Translations under genes and position numbers: made by a program | Source: Lutraria lutraria | Taxonomy: Eukaryota > Mollusca > Bivalvia > Venerida > Mactridae | Direction: 5' to 3' | Length of the DNA: 64,000 bases | Assembly: GCA_964023205.1 (NCBI GenBank) | Contig: OZ026840.1 | Span: forward strand, 14,798,454-14,862,453 | Shown here: one piece after another, positions 48,899 through 60,179 of the stretch | How positions within the stretch are numbered: position 1 is the first letter of the stretch | How the letters are laid out: each line of letters starts with the position of its first letter | The notes under the pieces: generated by a model | Database searches by the model: none | Seen by the model: only the letters and a program-made list of their open reading frames with translations | What the model was told of the DNA's origin: nothing

Positions 48899-49583
48899 CT
48901 AAATAATATAACATGTCTATAAACATTGTTTTAAAGCAAGCATTGGAGAAGGTAGTGTTACGGGTTTGGAGGTTTATAATAGGTGTATTTTTTTCTTAGA
49001 ATTTTATTCAATAGCACATAGTTAGTGCCATGTGGCGGTCGTAAAATTTCGCCCCGTGTTTTCAGTTAGTACGTATATTTTCTGCTATTGCTAAAACCAA
49101 CATTTCGCAGTTCTTCCCTTTCTTAATATAGTACCATGTATTTTTGTTACATTGATGATTATGATGCTTTTTTGCGAAATATTTTTTTTGGGGGAGGATT
49201 GTTCATTTTCTAAGAATTATATTATTGTCTTTATTCAGGTTTGATTCCAATTATGTACTCAGTTGTTCATCGTGCGTTTTTAGAATTTCAGTGAAAGAGT
49301 TCAAAGAAACAAAACATGACAAAATTGACTTGTCACTTGAAGCTATGGAACACCATGTCCACTTTGAAGTCAACCTTCTTACAACGCCGACAGAAATGTA
49401 TTATATCGTTTAATGAGCAATGTAATATAGTCGGGATTTATATCATAAGGTTTTTATGTCTACCACCAACTTTTATATCCCATTTTATATTAGCCGTTCT
49501 ATGTGTTAGTCTCTGTCACTATAGAATTAATATGGTCGCGTGACTTTATGAAGCAATAGTAACGATAAACATTCCATACTAAC

Positions 49584-49674
49584 CTCTTTCGTTATCGGCT
49601 CCTCTTGAAGCAGGACGAGCCATTGCCATGACAACGATAGCACAAAAGATTATCAGTTTGACTGTGTACCTCAT
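49584..49674 (-). CDS. Signal-peptide coding exon of the secreted-repeat gene
   Basis: Thirty codons plus one base: basic start MRYTVK, hydrophobic core LIIFCAIVVMAMA, then a likely cleavage site before RPASRG. The acceptor is CCTTTTAG just upstream of the 5' UTR part (exon from 49700); the donor is GTTAGT. An upstream in-track ATG at 49773 is ignored because it precedes the acceptor. Confidence 0.8.
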
Positions 49675-49771
49675 TGTTGAAGAATGTTTCTGTACAACGT
49701 CTAAAAGGAAAGAATGACATTTAAGCTCAGTTAAGAGGACTAACATGACATTATGCTTGTGAAGTAGACCC

Positions 49772-50010
49772 ACCTCCGTGGTCGAGAGGTTAAGGTCGCC
49801 GACTTCATATCACTGTAACCTCTCACTGATAGAGGGTCGTTGGTACGAGCCAAACTAGATATACCGACCATGTCCCTTTATGTGAGGAAGGCAGTTGCTT
49901 ACGGAGGATGGGAGTCTAGCACTAGTTCTTCTTAGGAACGCTGTTAAGATGAACTGTTTGTCTCATATTGCCATTGAAAAGGGGCGTAAAGCTCAATCAA
50001 AAAACAGTTG
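49772..50010 (+). repeat. tRNA-derived SINE
   Basis: The head CTCCGTGGTCGAGAGGTTAA then GGTCGCCGACTTCA is tRNA-like, and GTTGGTACGAGCC is a decayed B-box. The 3' end is GGGGCGTAAAGCTCAATCAA. It lies in intron 1 of the secreted-repeat gene. Confidence 0.65.
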
Positions 50011-51354
50011 TGAAGTGAAAAATGACACAGAACTTCGTTACCCTAAGTGTCCATATTTCGCGTAGCCAGGGTCACTCAAATACAAAGATCCTAACAAAAC
50101 AAAATAAAACCTTTTTAACTGTTTACTGGAAACGTAAAATTGAAGATGAGAATGCATGGTTATAACCAAGAGCTCACTCCAAAATCTACCAAGCTGACTA
50201 CTAACTTTTAACTAACAAACGTACGCAAACATGATTACAACAGATGCCATATCAATGTATAATAAATGTACACATGTATGTAGAAGAAAAAGGACCGAAA
50301 GCACAGCTTCCTTGGGAGCTTGAAAGGAATGGACCCAACTGTATGATATATATATTAAATGCAAGAAAATATTTCGAATAAGGTATACGCGGTACTCAAA
50401 ACAATAAAACTACTTTCACATCGTAATTCTTTTAGTTTTTGCGTAGGAAGTATGACACTGTTTCAGAAATCGTTTCATTCAACGGATACATTCTGCTTGT
50501 GATTAGTTAAACAGCGTTTATCAACTGAAGTTTCGTTATATGCGGAAAATAGAGGAAAACAAATATAGCTGGCGATAAGCATATTGATAAAAATTCTAGT
50601 ATTGTTGCTTATAAAAAGAAAAATCGAATTATTGTTTATTTCTTGAATAGATTACAGAAAATATGATGAATTATAAGATTATCATTATGCCAAATAAAAT
50701 ATCGAATTTTCATTTATTAAAAAATGTCATGAATTATGACATTAATCTTACTGAAAACAAACAAACAAAAATAACAATTTAATCACTTTTATCAAACAAA
50801 TACAATTTTCTTCGATTTAACAAATTTTCGTGAATATTTCAGAATCTAATTTAGCAAAATAAATTATATTTAGATTTTTTCATTTGAGTAATTATTTACT
50901 CAACCATGAATTGATATTTTAAAAGTTTTCCGTCAACTTCTTATCAAGCAAATGAATGACATTTCGATTTTATTTTTTCATATCGTAAGAAATTGTTTAG
51001 ATCAACTAATGTATATCTTTTCATTCAAAGAATACGTTATAAACCATCAGTAATAATTGATATCCTTTATGAACCGAGTTCAAGCAACTGCAAATTGTCA
51101 GCTGTATTGGTACCCCTCTATATATGTATTGTTTGCGCAGATGCGTTTTATGCTTACCCGATAAGCAATGTCATTAAACATAGGCATGTCTTTGAGAAAA
51201 CAATACTTAATTTTGTAATACTAATAAATAATAAAACATTTAAAAAGTGGTCCCTGTAATTGATAAAACATTGCGCTGATCATGAATATTTCATGGGCGA
51301 GTAAAGAGGAAATGTTTTCTTACAATTAAAATAACAAATAAAAAATATGCTAAC
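50011..51354. other. Intron 1 of the secreted-repeat gene
   Basis: AT-rich, no second gene recognised. The 88-codon open frame at 50993-51259 shows no known domain. Confidence 0.4.
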
Positions 51355-51427
51355 CGTTTTCTCCAGGTTTTCTGTATCCAGCAGTTCGGTTTCGTCAGTG
51401 AGTGTACGGCTAGTCCGGACAGTCTGT

Positions 51428-51435
51428 CTTTTATA
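51428..51435 (-). promoter_or_regulatory. TATA box of the secreted-repeat gene
   Basis: Minus-strand TATAAAAG, about 30 bp before the inferred start of a short 5' UTR exon that ends at a GTTAGC donor (51355). Confidence 0.65.
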
Positions 51436-51439
51436 ATAT

Positions 51440-52909
51440 TCGACCGATTTCACGTGACGATGTTTTGAATACTATTCAAACGTTCGGTCACGACATCTTA
51501 ATACAAAAGTATTATTATAATATTATTATCCCAATTTTGTCTATATTTAGTAACAAACGTGTACAACGCTAACGGACTACAGGGTAGAAATGGGTAGATT
51601 GGTTTCTAGTTACAATGCCTTCGAGTGTTTAAATTTTCGACAAGTCACGATTTTTATATTTAAATTTTAACAATCACGAACTTTGAGAATTGTTTTCACA
51701 CAATCATGCACTTGACTTCATAGAGCATGATATAATCAATAAAATCAGACATGAGTATAAACACTTTTTTACAATTTTAAGTGTCGGATAATTTCATTCA
51801 GATCCCATCAACTAGGCATATATCAGATTAATTATTTAAATACATGTTTGTATTGTTTTACGGCCTATTCGACAGCTATGGTCATTTCAGGGCCACCCCA
51901 GACAGACAGTGGAGATAAGTTACCATAAAACCGAACAGATGAGCGTATTCATAGACGTTCAAGAGTCAAATAGTGACCAGTTCAGTTTAAAAACAGATAA
52001 ACGCAATTAACAAAAGGCACCGCTTGAACAAGTCTCTGGACGTCTTATATCACTGAAAAAGTGTTGAAAAACCCATTAAACCCCAATAACTGAATACATT
52101 AAGACACATATTAGTCACTTGACCAAACAACATAATAACACTGTTTGAAATTGCCTTCTTTAAACCATTGTTATGACAAAAAATAAATACTTAATAAATA
52201 ACTTAATTACAATATCAGAGTGCGCACTAATTTTCGACATGGTTTAAAGCATAATGGTTTGGCGGATATTTTTAGTAAATATGCCTAATATTCGGATATT
52301 CAGAACTTACGGGTGGTTTAAGAATATACTTATGCCAAATTTGTCGAATTATACCCTGACTTGGAAGAAATGTTTTTCTTCTATTTAATCTAAATCGATG
52401 TTCACTGTCTTCAAAATGGTTGTTTGTGGTAATGTTATCATTATAAATTGAATATAGGTATTTTTCTTTATTCTTTAAAGTGTGTTGAAAGGCAAAAAAG
52501 GAAAAAGCGATTGTACCGTTCATAAGATTTAATAATAAGTCTGTCTGTAAACTATCAATGATGGAATACGACAGGTAGCCATTTTTTTTTTAATTCTTAA
52601 AACCACGACTGCAATTGTGCTAGATTGGGTTTCTCTTCTAAGCTCTTCTAGCCGGCATATCATCTTCTTACAAGAGTCCACTTTTATTTTAGTGTTAATT
52701 ATTCGGTCACTGATTATTTTAAACCCTTCAAAGTCTCACTTCGACAATCTTCCAGTGCTTTAGTTAAGATATGTTTTACCTTATGTATTAGATCAGCCGG
52801 TTAACTACACACTTGAGATAAAGATAACGAAAACAATGTACATGCACATTTCATAACGTGACGATAAAACCGTCAGCGCGTAATTAAGACTCGAAATCAA
52901 ATTAAGAAA
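51440..52909. other. Divergent intergenic region
   Basis: It separates the minus-strand secreted-repeat gene from the plus-strand FAXC-like gene. No TATA box or exon is recognised for the latter. The open frame at 52272-52523 has no known homology. Confidence 0.35.
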
Positions 52910-53019
52910 ATGGATACTGCGCGAGATTTCGTTCGGTCAAATGCAAAATGTCTGACAGCAGGAGCAGTTGGTGTCGGACTAACGTGGGCTCTGCTCAAGA
53001 ATCTGACAAAAAAGACGAG
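52910..53019 (+). CDS. FAXC-like exon 1
   Basis: MDTARDFVRSNAKCLTAG, then the hydrophobic segment and KNLTKKT; ends in phase 2 at a GTAGAT donor. Confidence 0.88.
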
Positions 53020-56000
53020 GTAGATTTTTCTATGTTATCATTTATAAAAAGGTCATTCTATTTAGCTTAATCCCTAACTAGGTAACTACTGGGCCATATA
53101 AGACTCTGGTTACATTTTTTCTATGCAACCCTAAACTTTTCATTCGGCCCTAGGAACGTTAATCCTCTATCTCACTGTTTTACCTGACCGCAAATTTTCA
53201 AGGACAAAAGCTATCCCCTACCGACATGTGACCCAGAAACACATGCTGTTAATATTTCGCGGCCGGTTAGATATAATGTTGAGTTAATTATTTTAAGAAA
53301 TGCTTTTATTTGTGATCTTCTAAGTTAGTAAAAGAAACAACATGAAATGTGTTCAGCATACATTGTACATGTCTGTATAATATTATGAAGAAATTTCAAT
53401 TAGTTAAGTTCATTCACGGTCAAGTTTTAGAACATTGAGTTTTACTAAAGAACGATTATGTTAATGTGAATTTTACAAGTCCATTAAATTAAAATATTAT
53501 ACATTATACATTCGAGGTCTTCGATGTTGCAGTATTCTGAATTTAGGACATCCTGAAATAAAATGTTAATTACAAACAGTTCATTCTACAATGTCTTCAC
53601 ATTAAATCTATAATATGTTATGATACGTATGTTTTACCTGTACAGTGTATTTAAATAAAGATAGGAATATAGCCATGCAGACAGCATACCTCAGTTTTGA
53701 ATCATAATAACGTACATGTAGTCTTTAATTTCAATGCAATATGAATGACATTGATAAGTTTAATCCATATTGCGAGAGAAATAATCAGAACACATACTCT
53801 GTACATATGTCTGTATGTGCTTTAAGCATACACGACTATAATTATGTCATCATGCACTGGATCCTTCTGGATAATCATGTAAAACTTTTTTTGTTTTTTA
53901 GTAGTTATACTTCTCCCACAATATTTTAGAAATAATATCATGTATTTAGAATAGTTTTTTCAACGCATTTTTCAATAGTTTGTGATAAACTTTCTTTCTT
54001 GGTAGCAACCACCGACTTACTGTATTTTATTATTTGAAACATTAAATCAACTAACAATTTCGTTCATTTATACCTCGTTTCAGGTTGTTAATACTGTGTT
54101 CTGCATTACTCTTATTGTCACGTAAAAACATGAATTGAGTAAATAAAAGTTTGAGTTTGAGTTTTGCAATTAGTGCAATTTAACATTCGTTATTAGTACT
54201 GAGATAGACTCCTTGTATCCCTAATTTTAAAAGCGTCAGTGAAATATGTTCGTCAGTAGAATTATGTTGAAATACACACAGTCATCAGAAACTTAGGACG
54301 ACGACGACTATGATATTCGTTCGTTCGATAAGTAAATAGATTGCGTGGAAGGAACGATAAGTCGGTAGTGTTTTTTTATATCGATCTATCCACGCAATCC
54401 ATGAACTCGTCCGTCGGTCCCAATCTACTACATTGATATGAAATCAATATCATTGATATATAGAAATACTCACTTGAATTCACAAGTATACATCCTTGAT
54501 GATTTTAGGAAATGTGGCATTGATTATCCAAAGGATACAGTTATATTACATGTCTTCGGTGGGACAAAAGGAATACCAAATCTTGGTCATTTTGTGATGA
54601 AATTAAGAACGTATCTGAAGATTTTGAAAATTCCATACCAGGTAATTATTTAAATTAGTTTTTTCATAGACTCTTTGAAATCAACTCATGTTGATAGTGT
54701 TGACAGTGTTGATGATGTTGATGCTGCTGATGACTTTGATAATGTTGTTGATGATGCTGATAATGTTGTTGATGATGCTGATAATGTTGTTGATGATGCT
54801 GATAATGTTGTTGATGATGCTGATAATGTTGTTGATGATGCTGATAATGTTGTTGATGATGCTGATAATGTTGTTGATGATGCTGATAATGATGTTGATG
54901 CTGATATTTCTGATGACAGCTGATTATGTACATGATAGCTGAGAAGCAGCTCAAGAAACTTGTAATGTCGACGATGCTGATAATATTGTTGATAATGCTG
55001 ATAATGTCAACACGCTGATTACATTAATGATGTTGCCGTGTTTATGACGCTGATTATGCTGGTGATGTGGATGGTATGACTGATAATGTAGTAGATAATG
55101 TCCATGGTGTAAGTCATGAAAGAACTTCGTGTATTTCGTCATGGAATGGATTTTTAGTAAGTAACCTTATGTATTTTATTAGTTTAATCATTTACATGAT
55201 TGTATTAAGTTACTTTTCAGATAGATTTTAACACCGACAATAGTCCAAAAGGTAAGATACCGTGGATAGAGTACAACGGATTAACAATGGGTGATTCTCA
55301 ACTGATAATAATGTTCCTGAACAAAGAATTCTCTATTGATCTGAATGAACATCTCAGTGCTGTGGAAAGGTCTCAAGCTTGGGCGATACAGAAATGGCTA
55401 GAAGAATTCACATACTGGTAAAAATCGAATGTTTGATAATTTGTAAAATTTCAATGCTGAGTGTCTAAAGAATTTGAAGCTGCTAATTTTAAATTAAAAC
55501 ACGTTTCTCTTTTTTTTCAGCACGGATGTACTTCTGCCGACCTTTAAACATATCATTTTCTGGAGAATTTTGTGGAAACATACTATTAATAAAATATTGC
55601 TAGTAGAATTTGTTATTTTGCTAAAGAATGAAACCAATTCAAGGAGATATTTCTTTCTAATGAATTCGTTTCTTATCCCGACACATGCATTCACAAATAC
55701 TGATTGGTTTTCAGGTTGAACGGGTATACAAGATGGCATATATTCAGTGATGATATGTACAAAAGCGTGTTGGGATTCCCTAGAATCAAAACATTACTAA
55801 TCAAATTGTCAATGATATTTACATTTGACAAAGCGGCTTATTATGTTGGCGTTGGTCGTCATAGCAACATAGAGGTTAGCGAAATGATGGAAAACGACAT
55901 CAGACACTTTGCTACACTTTTAGGTAAGGCTTACTCTGTCCAGTCATTTTAGGCATTAACTTTGAACTAAGAAATACTAACTAGGTTCCGGACATTTGAT

Positions 56001-57258
56001 TGTGAATAAGTTTGCTCGCCAGAGAGCAAATACATCGTAATAGAAGCTTACGCCCAGTAATACTTAAAATCAAAGTACTCGTGAAAACTTATATAGACTT
56101 GCGCTGCAACATGGAATGGGAACCAGCTTAACAATTGCATGGCGGATGTTGAAAACGTAATTATTTTGACCGCATCTAAATGCATGTGCACCGAGCGAGT
56201 GACGGCTATGGGAATCTTAATTATCGTCAGTTTCCAAAAAATATCGTAAATTATAACAATGGTCTTGTTACTAGCTTTTTCTCCATAGGTTTGAAGTTAA
56301 TTAATTGATATTAATGTCAGACAGACATATGAGAAGTGGAGTTTAACCGACGGTTAATACCTGCTGCTTCTTTATTGGCAATTTTTCGAATAATTGTATT
56401 GTAGGAAAGTCAGGTACAATGATAAGTTGTGTGGAAAAACATCACAGGAACGTGTATTTTTCGATTGTTTTGTTTAGGTGACAAGAAATATCTTATGGGA
56501 GATAAAATTTCTGAAGTTGACTGCGCTGCCTTTGGAATGTTGTCAGAAGTCAGGTGGGCGACGCCTGAAAAATGTCCAGGTCGCAAACTACTTTTAGGTA
56601 AATTCAAAGTTTGTTAATAATTTTCCGAGAGGATGTAGAAAGCAAGTTTAATCAAGTACACAAAGAACAGACGGAGTTACGTTTACATACCCTTGGACTA
56701 CTTTCTATTACTTTTCTGAACGGTTAAATATTGAAGTTATTATGTCGACGGACGATTGTTTCAATACGATGACATAGGAAAACTGTACAGTTTATTTGAT
56801 TTATGGTGAACAGATTAATGTCAGTTTTCATCTTTAATTTTAAGTTCAGCGGAACTTATGCTAGCGGTCCACCCTGTGGATAACGGCCATTCTTTAACAA
56901 ATGTCATTACTTCAGAATAAAATGTTTTATAATTGTATCATGACTATGAACGTTTCTAATTGTAGTCACATACATTAACAACTCTCTAGATAGCTAACTA
57001 AATCTGTTCTGAAATATATAAATATCAAAGAGGCATGCATTATCCAATGGGCGGAGCTTATCCTATTTGTCACAGTTATTGCTCAGTATACATTACAAAA
57101 TGTCCTCAGAGTAAATGTCACTTGTCTATAGAATACTAACAAACAGATACAAATGTATCTTTTATTGCTTTATATTTACAGGGCAACAAAATGTTGTGGA
57201 TTATTTGGATAGGATTAAAAATACGTACTGGCCGGATTGGGATGAACTTACCTTGTAA
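52910..57258 (+). CDS. Failed axon connections / metaxin-like GST-fold protein, complete six-exon gene
   Basis: Exons: 52910-53019, 54509-54641, 55221-55417, 55715-55923, 56478-56597, 57182-57258; 846 nt, 281 codons, all GT-AG with matching phases. The N-terminus has a hydrophobic segment CLTAGAVGVGLTWALL followed by KKTR, a probable membrane anchor. Then comes the GST_N/metaxin-like domain: DYPKDTVILHVF, GIPNLGHFVMKLRTYLK, PYQ, KGKIPWIEYNG. A GST_C-like domain follows with GDKKYLMGDKISEVDCAAFG and a YWPDWDE end that parallels human FAXC (KYIMGPKLSTLDATVFG, FWPEWH). Human FAXC is about 409 residues; this protein lacks the long C-terminal tail. In flies Fax acts in axon development; the role here is unknown. 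ATG context AAGAAAATGG is good. Confidence 0.9.
54509..54641 (+). CDS. FAXC-like exon 2
   Basis: KCGIDYPKDTVILHVFGGTK, then GIPNLGHFVMKLRTYLKIL; ends in phase 0 after PYQ. Confidence 0.93.
54675..54910. repeat. 21-bp minisatellite in FAXC-like intron 2
   Basis: About eight clean copies of GATAATGTTGTTGATGATGC plus T, with diverged GATGATGTTGATGCTGAT-type flanks. It resumes in decayed form at 54965-55105. It is multiple-of-3, so spurious frames such as NVVDDAD repeats appear; these are intronic. Confidence 0.9.
55221..55417 (+). CDS. FAXC-like exon 3
   Basis: Contains GKIPWIEYNGLTMGDSQLII and LSAVERSQAWAIQKWLEE; 197 nt, ends in phase 2 (W codon split). Confidence 0.93.
55715..55923 (+). CDS. 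FAXC-like exon 4
   Basis: LNGYTRWHIFSDDMYKS through ENDIRHFATLL; 209 nt, ends in phase 1. Confidence 0.93.
56070..56230. repeat. Dispersed repeat shared with 7085-7250
   Basis: AGACTTGCGCTGCAACATGG, GCATGGCGGATG and GAGTGACGGC blocks occur in the same order as the ASS1 intron 7 copy. It lies between FAXC-like exons 4 and 5. Confidence 0.5.
56478..56597 (+). CDS. FAXC-like exon 5
   Basis: DKKYLMGDKISEVDCAAFGM, then LSEVRWATPEKCPG; 120 nt. Confidence 0.93.
   Translation: MTRNILWEIKFLKLTALPLECCQKSGGRRLKNVQVANYF
57182..57258 (+). CDS. FAXC-like last exon
   Basis: QQNVVDYLDRIKNTYWPDWD, ELTL and a TAA stop. AATAAA signals follow at 57742-57747 and 57848-57853. Confidence 0.9.
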
Positions 57259-57741
57259 ACAAACAAATGCGATCTACACCACATCACTTACATAATTATA
57301 TACGTTTATACTACATGTTTGATTAACTATATATCTCGGCCAAAGACGCAGTAGTTGATGTTAAGGACATGGATTGTCTTATTTAACTAATATTGTTTCC
57401 CGGTAAACACTTAAAAATGCTTAAGTCTTGACTATGTTTTGCTTTCTACAGCATGTCAAAACCATAGTTTTCTATATTATATTCTTGTTGGAAGATGCTA
57501 GAGTTGGTGTAGAAGACACTGGAGGTCGGGATCTATTGAGCGAAAATGTGACGTTACAAACAATTAATAATGATCGAATTTTGTTTTGGATTGCAAAGTG
57601 TATTAATATTTTTAGATGTAGTTTTAGGGTATTTCCTACCCAATCATTTAACTTTCAAAGTTGTAGATCCATACTTCCGAACGTTAACTATGATTTCCAT
57701 CAAAGTATATAATGCCATCTGTAATTAGGTCCATTTATAAT

Positions 57742-57853
57742 AATAAATAACAACTGTGTATGTACATGTGTATGATGTTGTTTTTGTACAAACTTGTTGC
57801 CAATATTCTGGAATTTGGTGTTTTAGATACATTTTTTACACTTTTTAAATAAA
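57742..57853 (+). terminator. Candidate poly(A) signals of the FAXC-like gene
   Basis: AATAAA at 57742-57747 and again at 57848-57853, about 480-590 nt after the stop. Confidence 0.5.
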
Positions 57854-57949
57854 AGAAATTGAAATCATGTTGATTCATTATACCGCCTTGGTTATGAATC
57901 GTTTCTTGTAGTGCTTTCACCGCAAGTAATACACGGCTTTAATGATGAT

Positions 57950-58090
57950 GTACTGTCAAATTTGTGCTAGCGGCCATTTCAGAATAACGGCCACCCTGTA
58001 AATAAATGCCATACTTTTAAAACATATTATTGGTTATATATTAGAACAAAATGACACCCGATGTAAATAAAAGTCACATTTTGTCTTTCT
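57950..58090. repeat. Dispersed repeat piece
   Basis: CTGTCAAATTTGTGCTAGCG, then GCCATTTCAGAATAACGGCC; same family as in ASS1 intron 13. No gene is seen in the surrounding 57860-58670. Confidence 0.5.
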
Positions 58091-58677
58091 TCCCCATTGC
58101 TGTACTTTGTCACAGGTTCGACTGCATTGTGTGTTGTGATACTCGAAGTTGAATTCAATGTTCTGTGAATTTGTACTTGTCGCATCTTATAACATTGTAT
58201 TTACTGTAAACTGCAATTTGATATGACGACCACCTTTTTATGACGGACACTTTATTCGAGGCCGCTTTCAATGATTCCTCTTTTGTTTACCACAAGGTGT
58301 TTTAACCAATATGTGTGATTGCTTATACCATAATAGGTTTAATCAGTCAGTACGTGTGATTATATTTACCATAAGAAGTCTTTGCTAATATGTAATTTCT
58401 CAACGTTAAAGATCGACCCCGATAGGTTTTTAAATATAAATCCAAGGGTCAATTCTTAACGATACCTAAAACTCTAGACGACTGTACGAACAAGAGAGTT
58501 AGTCCTATAGGAGAGTAGCTCAACATAGCTCTCGTAAAGCATTGTGTTACAAAATCGTCCAAAATGCCTTTAATTTTGCTCTTGTCATTATGAGATATAA
58601 TATCTATTTTTTGACATTTTTTTCTAACTTCTTTAAATGCGAGTTATTTGAGATGCTTTTATTAAAACAAAGTTTAA

Positions 58678-59245
58678 AGGGGCATGCCCTGGAACTGAAG
58701 CGTCTCGAATATAAATCAAATTGGTATCATTTGAATGCCAAAATCAATTAATGAAAGTCCTGTAAAATATTTACGAAATGTCCTGCTATTTGACTCAAAA
58801 TACACATTTCAAGATTTACCAAACCTGCCGATTACGCCTTAGAAAATATTCGTCATTTTCATAACTCGACCCTTTCGGGATCTGTCAAAAGCGGAAAAAA
58901 TGTCAACAAACTGTGAAATGGTAAGTATTGCTCATGTCATGTTCATTGTTTGCGACATAAAGCTTATCTATCGATCAATTATAGGTACATATCATTGTTT
59001 TGCTGCTTGAAAGGCAGCGCGCACGCTAAGTTAAATTCTCAGACGAATCGGAAATATCGTTGTCGTCAATAAAAGGCTTGTAAGCCTTTTATTTAAACCG
59101 GCATATAAATACCCACGCGTGCGTTATAGGGCCATTTTTGAAGGCACATTCTTCTTTGACTTTTCGGTAATAATTGTTTTTACAAGTGATGAACGCATTT
59201 TTGGTGTATAAAACCCAAGACACAGCAGTTCCTGGGCATGCCCCT
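58678..59245. mobile_element. 568-bp TIR element with TTAA flanks
   Basis: The left end is TTAA then AGGGGCATGCCCTGGAACTG; the right end is CAGTTCCTGGGCATGCCCCT then TTAA. Non-coding. TTAA target and AGGGG ends suggest a Kolobok-like or piggyBac-like MITE; the class is inferred. Confidence 0.75.
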
Positions 59246-59826
59246 TTAAAGATAAAAACAAAATTATTAAAAATTATAAGCTTGAATATTAATCAAACAA
59301 TGAATATTCAATTAAGAATAATTATGGGACTCTGATACAAAAAAATGTCTATGAACATAAGTTAAAGGTACTTGATCCTAAAAGATTGTGATAATCAAAC
59401 ATTTAATTAAATATTAACTTTTAAACATACAATATTCTGGAATGTTATGCATGAGTCAGTTTTATTTGACTTTGTATCATAAAGGAAGTAATATTGCTTA
59501 CTTGTACTCTCCCTTTTCAATGAGTACATAGCATTTTATTTTTTTTATTATTTTATGTTTACAAATTCCAAAATCACTAGTCTATTAATAAGCTTGTACT
59601 AGTATTTAGAATTATTCGTTCTAAAAATGTGTTATCATTATGGTTGTTTGTTTGTATTGGGGTCTGTGATCCATCATGTCTAAAACAATCAATTTCACAT
59701 TTAGCAATTAAACGCTTTATTGAGTATAAGTGGAGGGTACTGGAGGGTAATAAAATTAATGAATTTATACTGTTTCATTTATTTTTAGCCATAATAACAA
59801 TGACCAGGGTACTGTTTTACTAACAT

Positions 59827-59942
59827 TGCGTAAGTTTTGCGTAAGTTTACGCCTACGTTATTAACTTACGTGAATTCGTAAGTGTGTTTTACTAAACGTT
59901 CGTAAGTTTTTGCGTAAACTTACGTGAAGATAGTGCGTAACT
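59827..59942. repeat. Cluster of GTAAGTTTACG-type inverted motifs
   Basis: At least seven GTAAG/CTTAC motifs, several within palindromic GCGTAAGTTTACGC or CGTAAACTTACG. Two direct repeats of GTTTTACTAA (59814-59823, 59886-59895) lie at its edges. It sits immediately upstream of the TATA box of the Myb-like gene. Confidence 0.75.
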
Positions 59943-59957
59943 CTTCAATTGGAGGGC

Positions 59958-59965
59958 TATAAAAA
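59958..59965 (+). promoter_or_regulatory. TATA box of the Myb/SANT-like gene
   Basis: CTATAAAAACAC, 51 bp before the ATG at 60016, leaving a short 5' leader. Confidence 0.6.
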
Positions 59966-60015
59966 CACATTCGGTAGTGTTCGGTGTTTATCGGCAAAAA
60001 TTATCGTCTGCAACT

Positions 60016-60179
60016 ATGGACGCCGTAAACAAAAAGCAGAGAAAAGAAAACTGGTCAAAATCGGAGGTGGATGCACTTGCCTTTGAGTTTGCATCCACCT
60101 CCGATGTACTTGAAGGTCGCTTTGGGCCAAAGCTGACCCACAGGGACAAGGAGGACACCTGGGACGCCGTCTTGAGGAG
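60016..60179 (+). CDS. Myb/SANT-like exon 1
   Basis: MDAVNKKQRKENWSKSEVDA through WDAVLR; ends in phase 2. The upstream in-frame GTG at 59977 is not a credible start. Confidence 0.8.

Larger units (their letters stand above)
47933..51403 (-). pseudogene. Secreted N/D/Q/R-rich repeat protein gene with two reading-frame lesions
   Basis: A TATA box at 51428-51435 precedes a non-coding exon (about 51355-51403), a signal-peptide exon (49584-49700, ATG at 49672-49674) and a large exon (47933-48898). The leader MRYTVKLIIFCAIVVMAMA is a good signal peptide, followed by RPASRGADNER. The splice phase leads to GPQSSQRRQEPDSRADQTSG, then 11-residue repeats like SQQQRNGNDQR, and a P/S/T-rich tail ending SSSPMD. 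In this frame CAA has become TAA near 48803-48805, and an extra G at 48433-48434 shifts the frame. Removing one base makes the exon length fit the phase. Function unknown; low-complexity secreted proteins in molluscs include shell and byssal components, but nothing here proves that. It may be a pseudogene, an allele or an assembly error. Confidence 0.7.

Noticed and set aside
48125..48902. Plus-strand open frames rich in L, S and V over the secreted-repeat exon
   Set aside because: Antisense shadows of the 33-nt repeat; the minus strand has the promoter, splice sites, signal peptide and poly(A) signal.
54675..54954. Acidic NVVDDAD-repeat frame and antisense HHQQHYQ frame
   Set aside because: A 21-bp minisatellite within an intron of the FAXC-like gene; frames are open only because of the repeat length.
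57428..57712. 94-codon plus-strand open frame
   Set aside because: It falls in the 3' UTR of the FAXC-like gene and has no known homology.
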